64,000 nt of DNA, taken from positions 124,001 through 188,000 of the forward strand of contig JAAUZC010000036.1 in NCBI GenBank assembly GCA_014804795.1. The letters run 5' to 3'. The notes beneath the pieces were generated by a model, which was not told the origin of the DNA, did not search any database, and saw only the letters and a program-made list of their open reading frames with translations. Within the stretch, counting starts at the first letter, position 1, and each line of letters starts with the position of its first letter. This DNA is from Lachnospiraceae bacterium. GTDB lineage: Bacteria; Bacillota; Clostridia; Lachnospirales; Lachnospiraceae. The position numbers and the translations under genes were made by a program. Of the stretch, positions 24,580 to 32,868 are shown one piece after another.

Positions 24580-24607
24580 TTGCAATTTAAAAAAATTTGA
24601 GTAAAAT
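24580..24607 (+). promoter_or_regulatory. Probable promoter for the 78-aa protein and CPBP protease
   Basis: TTGCAA (24580-24585) and TAAAAT (24602-24607) are separated by 16 bp. Downstream, just before the ribosome site, CCCGC and GCGGG form a small hairpin (about 24641-24657). Confidence 0.45.
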
Positions 24608-24672
24608 CAAAACTGTAAACAAAATGATTGAATTGTGGTCCCGCAAAGACACGCGGGAGGAAGGAGTACAAA

Positions 24673-24909
24673 ATGAAAGTACAGAACATCAGAAACATTG
24701 AAAAGTTTTTCCAGGTAGTTGACAGCTGCGCAGGCAAGATAGAGCTGGTTACGGGCGAGGGAGACAGATTAAACCTGAAATCCAAACTGTCCCAGTATGT
24801 ATCCATGGCAAATATTTTTTCAAACGGTGAGATTCCTGAACTGGAGCTGATCGCTTATGAGCCGGAAGATATCGGTAAACTTGTAAACTTTATGATGGAG
24901 AATGACTAA
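24673..24909 (+). CDS. Small conserved soluble protein, function unknown
   Basis: The 78-aa protein starts at the ATG after a strong GGAGGAAGGAG site; an earlier in-frame start at 24628 has none. It has no membrane segment or signal. The sequence (FFQVVDSCAGKIELVTGEG early, FMMEND at the end) looks like a compact alpha/beta fold. I have the impression it is conserved in related Lachnospiraceae but cannot assign a role. It is separated by 5 bp from the CPBP protease gene, so the two are co-transcribed. Confidence 0.7.
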   Translation: MKVQNIRNIEKFFQVVDSCAGKIELVTGEGDRLNLKSKLSQYVSMANIFSNGEIPELELIAYEPEDIGKLVNFMMEND

Positions 24910-24914
24910 TATAA

Positions 24915-25865
24915 ATGAACAGTAAAAGGGTCGGAGTTTCCTTTCTGCTGATGATACTGCTGGAGCTTCTTGTGGGAGTGGGCCTGAGTATTTATTATAT
25001 AGCAGGAGGGACAGCAGAGATCGGCATTGCCGCAAACTTAATACTGGCGCAGCTTATGAATGTGGTGCCTTTGTTTTTCGTGATACTGGTCGGACGAAAG
25101 AAATACCGGTCAGAGAAAATTTTTACGGATGTGCTGGGCTTTAGGCGCATCAAAATATCTACAGCGCTTATGACGATCCTTTATACGGTTTTGGTTATGC
25201 CGTTATCAACGCTTGCGAATGCGATATCTATGATATTCGTAGATAATGCGGTAGAGAGTATTGCAGGGGATGTCTTGGACGTCCCCTTTGTCATTATGTT
25301 TTCACTGATGGCAGTTTTTGGCCCGTTCTGTGAAGAACTGGTTTTCCGGGGCGCCTTTTTTAGAGGTTTTCGAAAATCCGGTAATATTTTCGGGGCAATT
25401 TTGTTGTCAGCGCTGCTATTTGCGATCATGCATATGAATTTTAATCAGGCGGCATATGCGTTGCTTCTTGGTATCATGATGGCGCTGGCGGCGGAAGCAA
25501 CGGGCTCCACGACGACATCCTTTTTGATGCATCTGTTCTTTAACGGGCAGAGTGTATGCCTGATGTATCTGGGCGACAGACTTAATTCGGAGTTTTTGGA
25601 AGAAGAGTTGGCGACGGCCTTTACCGCGCAGGAGATGACATTCACTATTGCCGTTTACCTGCTTCTTGCAGTGGTATGTACATCCATTGCGTTCTGTGTG
25701 CTGACGTGGATGGCGGCCAACGAGGGAAAGCAGAATTTTTTGAGAACGGTCTGGGCTTCCAGGAAAAACAGACAAGGAAAGCTTTGGAGCGTATGTCTGG
25801 TGATTGGAATGACGCTTGCGCTCACTTATATGATAGCGGTGGAAATATTAAATCATTTATTATGA
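24915..25865 (+). CDS. CPBP-family intramembrane metalloprotease
   Basis: The 316-aa polytopic protein (about eight membrane segments) has the CPBP/Abi signature: EELVFRG near residue 142, then FAIMHMNFNQ at about 174 and MHLFFN at about 212, giving the Glu-Glu, His and His/Asn metal ligands. Such proteases process prenylated or bacteriocin-type peptides or have unknown substrates. The start directly follows the small soluble protein. Transcription ends at a strong bidirectional hairpin shared with the convergent YjfB-family gene. Confidence 0.88.
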   Translation: MNSKRVGVSFLLMILLELLVGVGLSIYYIAGGTAEIGIAANLILAQLMNVVPLFFVILVGRKKYRSEKIFTDVLGFRRIKISTALMTILYTVLVMPLSTLANAISMIFVDNAVESIAGDVLDVPFVIMFSLMAVFGPFCEELVFRGAFFRGFRKSGNIFGAILLSALLFAIMHMNFNQAAYALLLGIMMALAAEATGSTTTSFLMHLFFNGQSVCLMYLGDRLNSEFLEEELATAFTAQEMTFTIAVYLLLAVVCTSIAFCVLTWMAANEGKQNFLRTVWASRKNRQGKLWSVCLVIGMTLALTYMIAVEILNHLL

Positions 25866-25890
25866 TAAAATAACGTATAATATAAAAAAT

Positions 25891-25927
25891 AACAACGGAT
25901 GGTGCGCAAAGCGTGCCATCCGTTGTT
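25891..25927. terminator. Bidirectional terminator between convergent genes
   Basis: AACAACGGATGG (25891-25902) pairs with its complement at 25916-25927, with extra pairs inside (TGCGC/GCGTG) and a 3-nt loop. T-rich and A-rich flanks on either side suit termination in both directions. Confidence 0.85.
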
Positions 25928-25955
25928 TGATCGGGGAACTTTCTTTCGTTTTGCC

Positions 25956-26156
25956 CTAAATACGGACATCAAACTGACTTCCGATATCGGGATTGACGGA
26001 AAGTTCCATCTGTGCAGTCGGGACGGATGCAATCATCTGTGCTAACTGTGAACCCTGCGAGTCGGCGGTGTCCATAGCTTTGCTCAGCATTTTCATGCCC
26101 CAGTCGGTCTGCACCTTAGCCATAGACATAGCAGTCGATAAACCGGCAATATCCAT
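25956..26156 (-). CDS. YjfB-family motility-associated small protein
   Basis: The 66-aa protein begins MDIAGLSTAMS and has the KVQTDWGMKMLSKAMD helix and C-terminal PxxGxxFDVRI typical of the YjfB family, small helical proteins often found with flagellar genes in Firmicutes; their role is unknown. The ATG at 26156 follows GGAGAGG; a longer reading to 26255 lacks a ribosome site. It has its own sigma-A promoter and is one of the few - strand genes here. Confidence 0.8.
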   Translation of the reverse strand: MDIAGLSTAMSMAKVQTDWGMKMLSKAMDTADSQGSQLAQMIASVPTAQMELSVNPDIGSQFDVRI

Positions 26157-26217
26157 TTTGCACCTCTCCTGACATATTTGTTTGCAGCTGATCTCATTGT
26201 AAGAGATAGCTAAATTC

Positions 26218-26246
26218 AGTATAAATGGAAAGAGATTTTTTGTCAA
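26218..26246 (-). promoter_or_regulatory. Promoter of the YjfB-family gene
   Basis: On the - strand TTGACA (26241-26246) and TATACT (26218-26223) are separated by exactly 17 bp. It is back-to-back with the + strand promoter; the two -35 boxes are 2 bp apart. Confidence 0.75.
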
Positions 26247-26248
26247 TG

Positions 26249-26277
26249 TTGCCAAAGTAGCAAATATCTGTTATACT
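26249..26277 (+). promoter_or_regulatory. Promoter of the WecG/TagA-like gene
   Basis: TTGCCA (26249-26254) and TATACT (26272-26277) with 17-bp spacing, 55 bp before the start codon. Confidence 0.7.
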
Positions 26278-26332
26278 GGTCGTTATGTAAACGTGGGGCA
26301 GTACAAAAGCGTATACAGAAACGGGGCAGGAT

Positions 26333-27007
26333 ATGCAAAAGATCAATATACTTGGGATGAGCCTGACGGATTATTCGCTGAGAGAGGCAATCGGTATTAC
26401 GGATCGGTTTATAGGAAGCGGAAGTCTGAATACGATTCTTTTTATTTCCGCGAAGATTCTGGTGGAAGCCGGAAATTCGGAAAAGCAGCGGGCGTGGATA
26501 GGCGCCGCAGACCTGATCGTCTGGAGCGATGCCGAAATTGTGAGGCAGGCAGGTATCAGTGCAAAAGAGCGTACGCATGAGGTTGAAAATCAGGATTATC
26601 TTAAAGAAGTTTTAAAACGGCTGGGAAGAGGGAAAAAACCGATCTATCTGCTTGCGGAGTCGGAAGAAGAACTGGAACAGCTGGAAAATAATCTGAAGTA
26701 CATCAGAGAAGATCTGAATATTGTCGGCAAGGACGCTGTGAGCGGCGTGCGGGCGGAATGGGATGACGAAGCTAACCGCATCAATGAACTTGCTCCTGCT
26801 GCAGTCATATCCGGCATGCGCTTTGAGAGGCAGGCAGAGCTTGTGGAAAGCATGAAAAAAATACTGAATGCCGATATCTGGCTTGCACTTGACCATGAAA
26901 TGCAGCCGGGCAATCGAAAAATGCCTTTCATACGAAAGATTCTCAGCAAATGGTACCATTACCTGTTTCAGAAACTGCTCTTAGAGTATCATCATAAGGA
27001 CAGGTAA
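26333..27007 (+). CDS. WecG/TagA/CpsF-like glycosyltransferase, degenerate
   Basis: The 224-aa protein has the overall plan of the WecG/TagA/CpsF family (GT26): opening INILGMSLTDYSLREAI, the ADLIVWSDAEIV segment where the family usually has a PDG motif, then PIYLLAESEEELEQ for the nucleotide-binding GGxxG region, and a C-terminal basic, aromatic tail (WYHYLFQKLLL) that would bind the membrane. Several signature residues are replaced: the TLN motif reads FIS, and the GAP-like region reads AESEEE. Active enzymes transfer N-acetylmannosamine in teichoic or enterobacterial polymers; activity is uncertain here. A rho-independent hairpin ends the gene. Confidence 0.6.
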   Translation: MQKINILGMSLTDYSLREAIGITDRFIGSGSLNTILFISAKILVEAGNSEKQRAWIGAADLIVWSDAEIVRQAGISAKERTHEVENQDYLKEVLKRLGRGKKPIYLLAESEEELEQLENNLKYIREDLNIVGKDAVSGVRAEWDDEANRINELAPAAVISGMRFERQAELVESMKKILNADIWLALDHEMQPGNRKMPFIRKILSKWYHYLFQKLLLEYHHKDR

Positions 27008-27049
27008 GGCGGATAGCCGTTATAATTTCACAAAAATTAATACATGGCA

Positions 27050-27111
27050 CAGAGGGAAAATAATATCTGAAAGAACGAGAACAGGACGGCGAAGATATTA
27101 TTTTCCCTCTG
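27050..27111 (+). terminator. Long hairpin terminator
   Basis: A perfect 19-bp inverted repeat (arms 27050-27068 and 27093-27111, loop 24 nt) follows the glycosyltransferase gene. The tail is only moderately T-rich (TTTGTCTG). The rest of the gap to 27362 is AT-rich with no gene visible and no clear promoter boxes. Confidence 0.7.
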
Positions 27112-27362
27112 TTTGTCTGCCATAAAGGCCGCTCCATTTATTTGTATATGTTGCATATTGGGAAAAATAGACAAATTTTGTAAAATAAACTAAAAAACAA
27201 ACAAAATTTTTTTGAAAAGAGGTAGATTTATTTGTGCATTTGTTTTAATATAGAAAATAGGTCGTGAAAAATGCCATTTGTGGGGCAAAAATGTATTGTT
27301 AAAAATGTATAAAGAATTTGCTGCATCGCGGATATGGGATGTACTTGCGGGAGGGAAGGGAA

Positions 27363-28445
27363 ATGATTTCAAATCAGATATTGCAAAACACGATTGAAGG
27401 GTTAAAGGCGATTGCCAGAGTAGAGCTTTGCATTATGGACACTGACGGTAAAGAAGCTGCTGCAACTGTGACGATGCATGAATGTGAAAAGGCAGCGATG
27501 GAATTTGCGCAGTCTCCGGCGGACTCTCAGGAGATTCAGGGATATCAGTATTTTAAGATCTATGATGAGCAGCAGTTGGAGTACATACTGATCGCAGGCG
27601 GATCCGGTGAGGACGTCTACATGGTGGGGAAGATGGTGGCATTCCAGATTCAGGGACTGCTTGTAGCCTATAAAGAACGTTTTGACAAGGATAATTTCAT
27701 CAAAAACCTGTTGCTTGATAACCTGCTGCTCGTAGATATTTACAGCAGGGCGAAGAAACTGCATATTCAGGCTGATATCAGGCGTGTGGTAATGATCATT
27801 GAGACGGACAGCACAAAAGACTGCAATGTTCTGGAAATTGTGCGCAGCGGAAACATAAACAGCAGAGATTTTGTCACGGCTGTGGATGAGAATAATGTCA
27901 TCGTGGTGCGGGATCTGATTGAGGGGGATTCTCCGGCGGAACTCGATAAGGGTGCGCAGGCTTTGGAGAGTTTTCTTGTGAAAGAAGGCATGAAAAACGT
28001 CCGTGTTTCTTATGGGACGGTCGTAAAAGAGATCAAGGACGTCAGCCGTTCCTACAAAGAGGCGCGGATGGCGCTGGACGTAGGAAAGATCTTTTTCAGT
28101 GACAGGAATGTTGTGGCATACAGTGAGCTTGGCATTGGCCGTCTGATCTATCAGCTCCCGATCCCTCTTTGCAAAATGTTTATCAGGGAGATTTTCGGTG
28201 GGAAGAGTCCGGACGATTTCGATGAGGAGACGCTGACAACGATCAATAAGTTTTTTGAAAACAGTCTGAATGTATCGGAGACTTCGAGACAGCTGTTTAT
28301 CCACAGAAATACACTTGTATACAGGCTGGATAAGCTGCAGAAGGCAACGGGGTTGGATCTTCGGGTGTTCGAGGATGCGATAACATTCAAGATTGCGCTG
28401 ATGGTCGTAAAATATATGAAATATATGGAAACATATGATTATTAA
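27363..28445 (+). CDS. PucR/CdaR-type (sugar-diacid family) transcriptional regulator
   Basis: The 360-aa protein ends in the PucR-type helix-turn-helix (NVSETSRQLFIHRNTLVYRL, about residues 300-320), preceded by a GGDEF-like middle domain (about 140-240). The N-terminal 120 residues form the ligand domain resembling sugar-diacid regulators (opening NQILQNTIEGLKAIARVELCIMD). The ATG at 27363 has a very good GGGAGGGAAGGG site, and an upstream in-frame ATG does not. The ligand is unknown; the neighbours (ftsE downstream) do not reveal a target. Confidence 0.85.
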   Translation: MISNQILQNTIEGLKAIARVELCIMDTDGKEAAATVTMHECEKAAMEFAQSPADSQEIQGYQYFKIYDEQQLEYILIAGGSGEDVYMVGKMVAFQIQGLLVAYKERFDKDNFIKNLLLDNLLLVDIYSRAKKLHIQADIRRVVMIIETDSTKDCNVLEIVRSGNINSRDFVTAVDENNVIVVRDLIEGDSPAELDKGAQALESFLVKEGMKNVRVSYGTVVKEIKDVSRSYKEARMALDVGKIFFSDRNVVAYSELGIGRLIYQLPIPLCKMFIREIFGGKSPDDFDEETLTTINKFFENSLNVSETSRQLFIHRNTLVYRLDKLQKATGLDLRVFEDAITFKIALMVVKYMKYMETYDY

Positions 28446-28507
28446 AAAACCACTTACATAGCGGGTGTGCAGTATTGTCGATTTAGATTGGAAATGAGGA
28501 TAGTATA

Positions 28508-29248
28508 GTGGCGGAAAAAACAGTAAAGAAGAAACGAAAGAAAAAAAGCGGTGACAGAGATATCATTGTGCTGGATCATGTGAGCAAATCCTATGAGACA
28601 GGTTCGCCGGCTCTGTCCGACATCAGCCTGCGGGTGAAACAGGGAGAATTTGTGTTTATCGTGGGCGACAGTGGTTCCGGAAAGTCTACGATGATCAAGC
28701 TGTTGCTGCGGGAACTTGCGGCAACGGAGGGAACTGTCAGGGTGCTGGGATATGATCTGAATCGGATCAAACATCGGAAAATACCGGAGTTTCGGCGTAA
28801 TATCGGTATCGTATTCCAGGATTTCCGTCTGTTAAAAGACCGGAATGTATATGAGAATGTGGCTTTTGCACAGAGAATCATACAGACGCCGACAAAGCAG
28901 ATGCGGAAAAATGTGCCTGCCGTCCTTGCATCGGTAGGACTTGCGGGAAAATATAAGGCAAGGCCGAAACAGCTTTCCGGCGGTGAACAACAGAGAGTAG
29001 CGCTTGCCCGTGCACTGGTAAACGAGCCGACGCTGCTTTTGTGCGACGAGCCGACCGGTAATCTGGATCCGAAAAATTCCTGGGAAATTATGAGTATGCT
29101 TGAGGAAATCAATAGAGGCGGGACGACTGTGCTTGTTGTAACCCACAATAAGGAAATCGTGAACCAGATGGAAAAGCGGGTGGTAACATTAAAAAAAGGC
29201 GTTATCATAAGCGACGAAGAGAAGGGAGCATATATCGATGAGGATTAG
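28508..29248 (+). CDS. ftsE: Cell division ABC ATPase
   Basis: The 246-aa protein is an ABC ATPase with Walker A GDSGSGKST, Q-loop (GIVFQDFRLL), signature LSGGEQQRVALARAL and Walker B LLCDEPTGNLD. The FtsE-typical DFRLLKDRNVYENVAF segment is present. A Lys/Arg-rich N-terminal extension of ~18 residues precedes the usual start; translation begins at a GTG with GAGGA upstream. FtsE with FtsX (next gene, overlapping 11 bp) forms the membrane complex that activates peptidoglycan hydrolases; the M23 peptidase two genes on is the likely partner. Confidence 0.93.
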   Translation: MAEKTVKKKRKKKSGDRDIIVLDHVSKSYETGSPALSDISLRVKQGEFVFIVGDSGSGKSTMIKLLLRELAATEGTVRVLGYDLNRIKHRKIPEFRRNIGIVFQDFRLLKDRNVYENVAFAQRIIQTPTKQMRKNVPAVLASVGLAGKYKARPKQLSGGEQQRVALARALVNEPTLLLCDEPTGNLDPKNSWEIMSMLEEINRGGTTVLVVTHNKEIVNQMEKRVVTLKKGVIISDEEKGAYIDED

Positions 29249-30134
29249 TACATTTTTTTACACCATCAAACAGGGCTTCCGGAATATCTTCCGCAACAAA
29301 CTTTTTTCGCTGGCGTCGATCGCTACGATAACGGCGTGCCTGTTTATGTTTGGCATTTTTTATTCTGTTGTGGTCAATTTGCAGAGCATGGTGAGAAATG
29401 CCGAGGAAGGCGTCTGCATCACCGTGTTTTTTGAGGCGGGACTGGACGATGTTTCCATACAGGAAATAGGACAGAAAATTTCGGGAAGGATGGAAGTTTC
29501 CGAGGTGAAATACATTTCCGCCGATCAGGCCTGGGAGGACTGGTTAGCCGGCTATCCGCCGGAGTATGCGGAGGGGTTTACGGAGAATCCATTGGAAAAC
29601 TGTGCAAACTATAAAGTTTATTTAAGCGATGTTTCCATGCAGGAGTCCCTTGTTACCTATCTGGAATCCATGTCGGGGGTCAGAAAGATAAACCGTTCTC
29701 AGCTGACCGCAGATATTTTGTCGGGAGTTAATTCGCTGCTCGGGTATGTTGCCATTGGACTGATTGCAATCCTGCTTGGCGTATCGGTATTCTTGATCAG
29801 TAATACCGTGACCATTGGTATCAATGTGCGGAAAGAGGAAATCACGATCATGAAATATATCGGCGCAACAGACTTTTTTGTGCGTTCCCCCTTTGTGGTG
29901 GAGGGAATTCTGATCGGTCTTGTGGGGGCGGGTATTCCGTTAGGCATTATTTATGTTATTTATAATAAAGCCGTGGCATATGTGCTCGACCGTTTTTCCA
30001 TCCTGACAAACCTGCTGACATTTATTCCGGTCAAAGAAATTTTTCACACTTTAATGCCATTATCGCTTGGAATCGGTGTGGGAATCGGTTTTATCGGAAG
30101 CATCACTACAGTGCGCAAGCATTTAAGAGTGTAA
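29238..30134 (+). CDS. ftsX: Cell division ABC permease
   Basis: The 298-aa protein has the FtsX layout: cytoplasmic N-terminus, first membrane helix (about 22-44), an extracytoplasmic domain (about 45-165) that senses or binds the hydrolase partner, and three C-terminal helices. FGIFYSVVVNL and the terminal VRKHLRV are FtsX-like. It overlaps ftsE by 11 bp, indicating coupled translation. The following M23 peptidase gene provides the expected EnvC/CwlO-type partner. Confidence 0.93.
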   Translation: MRISTFFYTIKQGFRNIFRNKLFSLASIATITACLFMFGIFYSVVVNLQSMVRNAEEGVCITVFFEAGLDDVSIQEIGQKISGRMEVSEVKYISADQAWEDWLAGYPPEYAEGFTENPLENCANYKVYLSDVSMQESLVTYLESMSGVRKINRSQLTADILSGVNSLLGYVAIGLIAILLGVSVFLISNTVTIGINVRKEEITIMKYIGATDFFVRSPFVVEGILIGLVGAGIPLGIIYVIYNKAVAYVLDRFSILTNLLTFIPVKEIFHTLMPLSLGIGVGIGFIGSITTVRKHLRV

Positions 30135-30222
30135 TTACTATATATTAAGGTGAGACGAGTGCGTGTCACGAAGTATGCCATGTCTGCAAACAGACGTAAG
30201 AGCAAAATTCAGAGGGCCTGAT

Positions 30223-31452
30223 ATGAAAAAGAGGAGACATCTGAAAAAGTACATAATTGTTTTTCTGATTCTGGGTCTCTTTTTACTGCCGGAAGAAGAG
30301 GCCGGGGCGGTCTCTTTTTCTTCGATCACATCAGAAAGCATTCGGGAGAAAGAAGGACAGATATCAAATGCCCAGAATGAGAAAGAGCAGCTGCAGTCTG
30401 CGCTGACGGATATTAAGGCGTTAAAGGAGCAGCTGGAAGGAGAAAAGGCGAGCCTTGAGAATTATGTTGTGGCATTGGACAATGATCTGGCCGAAATTCA
30501 GAAAAAAATCTCCGAGCTTAATGGCAGAATTGTGGAAAAAGAACAGGAGATACAGGAAACAGAGGAAGAACTGGAAGCGGCCATATGCAAACAGGAGGAG
30601 CAGTATGAGGCAATGAAGCTGCGAATCCAGATGATGTATGAGCAGAACGATAATTATTACCTTGAAATGATACTAAAGGCAGAATCTTTTGGCGATCTTC
30701 TGAATAAACTGGATTATATTCAGCTTGTGGCGGAGTATGACGATCAGAAGCTGCAGGAATATAAACTGATCAGAGAGTATGTGGAAATCTGTAAAGCAGA
30801 ACTGGATGCGGAAAAAGAGGTTTTAGATGCGGCGAAAACCGGCGTGGAGCAGGAAGAAGCTTCGATGGAACAGCTTATTTCCGATAAGCAGGCTGAGATT
30901 GTCGCAAAGCAGAGCGATATCGGCAATAAAGCGGCGGCGATTGAGGAGTATGAAGCGGATATTAAAGCACAGAATGAGCTGATCGCTTCATTGGAGGCGG
31001 CGGTTGCCGCGGAACGCAAACGGATTGCGGAGGAGAACAGAAGTAAGCTGACTTATGACGGCGGGATGTTCTGTTTTCCGGCACCGTCTTATACAAGAAT
31101 ATCCGACGACTACGGAAACCGCATTCATCCGACGTTGGGCGTGGAGCAGTTCCACAACGGTATTGATCTGGCATCCCCGAACGGCAGTCCGATTCTGGCG
31201 GCATATGACGGAGAAGTAGTGGCCGCCGCATACAGCGGAAGCATGGGGAATTATGTGATGATAGACCATGGGGACAGCCTATATACAATATATATGCATG
31301 CGTCCGCGCTTTATGTGTCAAAGGGAGACATTGTTGCAAAGGGCGAGCAGATCGCAGCGGTGGGCTCTACAGGGCGTTCCACAGGGCCTCATCTGCATTT
31401 CAGCGTACGAAAAAGCGGAAGTTATGTGAGTCCGTGGGGATATCTTGGTTGA
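30223..31452 (+). CDS. Secreted coiled-coil M23 murein hydrolase (EnvC-like)
   Basis: The 409-aa protein has a signal peptide (basic KKRRHLKKY then a hydrophobic stretch, residues ~9-24), two long coiled coils (about 35-125 and 160-275) and a C-terminal LytM/M23 domain with HNGID and HLHFSV zinc-site motifs. This is the EnvC/PcsB-type plan for proteins controlled by FtsEX. The ATG at 30223 follows AGAGGG; a GTG at 30163 would bury the signal peptide behind 20 residues. As the zinc residues look complete it may be an active endopeptidase. Confidence 0.9.
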   Translation: MKKRRHLKKYIIVFLILGLFLLPEEEAGAVSFSSITSESIREKEGQISNAQNEKEQLQSALTDIKALKEQLEGEKASLENYVVALDNDLAEIQKKISELNGRIVEKEQEIQETEEELEAAICKQEEQYEAMKLRIQMMYEQNDNYYLEMILKAESFGDLLNKLDYIQLVAEYDDQKLQEYKLIREYVEICKAELDAEKEVLDAAKTGVEQEEASMEQLISDKQAEIVAKQSDIGNKAAAIEEYEADIKAQNELIASLEAAVAAERKRIAEENRSKLTYDGGMFCFPAPSYTRISDDYGNRIHPTLGVEQFHNGIDLASPNGSPILAAYDGEVVAAAYSGSMGNYVMIDHGDSLYTIYMHASALYVSKGDIVAKGEQIAAVGSTGRSTGPHLHFSVRKSGSYVSPWGYLG

Positions 31453-31485
31453 TCATTCAACAGTTATAACAGTATTGTTATCAAT

Positions 31486-32745
31486 ATGAAAAAAGGTGGC
31501 GTATCGGATTTGGAAGAAAAGCAGAAAAAATCAAATGGGTATGGTCTTGGTGTAATAACCGGTATTCTGGCAACTGCGCTTGTGGTCTGTGGCGTATGGA
31601 CAGGAAAAACAATATATGACAGAAATATAGCACGTGAAGTGTCCGTTACAGGAGCGTTAAAAGAAAATTCTGTTATAAACAATGAAACACTCAGCAAAAT
31701 GGCGGCCATCGAGGCAACGGTGGATGAGAATTTCTATTTTGAGGGGGTAACGGAAGAAGAACTGCAGACAGGTATTTACAGGGGTATGATAGAAGCGCTG
31801 AATGACAGATACGCAGTATATTATACGGCGGAAGAACTGACTGCTCAGCTGGAGCAGAATGAAGGCGTTTATTATGGTATCGGCGCTTATGTTACAATGA
31901 ATACTGAGACACAGACGCCGTATATCAGCGGTGTGATAGAAGGAACGCCTGCGGAAGAAGCGGGACTTCGGATAGACGATATCATCTATGCGGTAGACGG
32001 GACGGCTACTTTTCAGATGGCGCTGGAAGAGGTGACAGGCCTGATCAAAGGAGAAGAGGGAACACGGGTGACACTGACGTTAATACGGGACGGTGTGGCG
32101 TTTGATCAGGATGTGATACGCCGCCGGGTGAACAATCCTACTGTGACATCCAGAATGTTGGATGATGAGATCGGCTATATCAGTATTTCGGAATTTAAAG
32201 ATACGACTGTGGACCAGTTTACAGAAGCTTATGCGGTGATAAAAGGTTCCAATGCAAAAGCACTGATCCTTGATCTGCGCGGAAATCCGGGCGGACTGCT
32301 CGATGCAGTGGTAAGCATCGGCCAGCAGATACTGCCGGAGGGGCTGGTTGTTTATACAGAGGATAAAAACGGAGAACGCGTGGAGTATAAGTGCGACGGT
32401 ACAAGAAAAATAGAGATTCCGATGGTGGTATTGGTGAACGGCGGTTCCGCAAGTGCGGCGGAGGTACTGACAGGCGCCATAAAAGATTATGGCGTAGGTA
32501 CGATCATGGGAACTACCACTTATGGAAAGGGGATCGTTCAGAAGATTATAAGACTTTCGGACGGTTCCGGCGTAAAACTTACTACAAGCGGCTACTTTAC
32601 GCCAAACGGCAATAATATTCATGGAACGGGCATTGAACCGGACGTGGTCGTAGAGTTTGATTCGGAGGCCTATTACGGAGAAGAACAGAGAGATAACCAG
32701 TTGGAGGAAGCACAGGAATATTTGCGGAAGAAACTGCATGGGTAA
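31486..32745 (+). CDS. ctpA: C-terminal processing peptidase (S41), CtpA-like
   Basis: The 419-aa protein has an N-terminal membrane anchor (about residues 20-40), a PDZ domain (about 130-205) and the S41 serine protease core with the catalytic region NGGSASAAEVLTGA and TTYGKG, giving Ser and Lys of the dyad. It acts outside the membrane, trimming exported proteins. It is a regular neighbour of ftsEX-hydrolase clusters in Clostridia. The ribosome site of ATG 31486 is poor; TTG 31510 behind AAGGTGG is an alternative start. Confidence 0.9.
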   Translation: MKKGGVSDLEEKQKKSNGYGLGVITGILATALVVCGVWTGKTIYDRNIAREVSVTGALKENSVINNETLSKMAAIEATVDENFYFEGVTEEELQTGIYRGMIEALNDRYAVYYTAEELTAQLEQNEGVYYGIGAYVTMNTETQTPYISGVIEGTPAEEAGLRIDDIIYAVDGTATFQMALEEVTGLIKGEEGTRVTLTLIRDGVAFDQDVIRRRVNNPTVTSRMLDDEIGYISISEFKDTTVDQFTEAYAVIKGSNAKALILDLRGNPGGLLDAVVSIGQQILPEGLVVYTEDKNGERVEYKCDGTRKIEIPMVVLVNGGSASAAEVLTGAIKDYGVGTIMGTTTYGKGIVQKIIRLSDGSGVKLTTSGYFTPNGNNIHGTGIEPDVVVEFDSEAYYGEEQRDNQLEEAQEYLRKKLHG

Positions 32746-32868
32746 CAAATGATTGCAGAAGGCTACTTTGATAAGCGTGGGTGCTCATGGCAAAATAAGA
32801 TTATTACGCAGACTTATATGGGGCAGGAAAATAGGGATTCAAGCCGCTTGGAAAACGGAGACGGAATT

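Noticed and set aside
27008..27362. Small RNA or promoter pair in the AT-rich gap before the PucR-type gene
   Set aside because: Only chance-level -35/-10 matches are seen; apart from the terminator hairpin nothing supports a feature.
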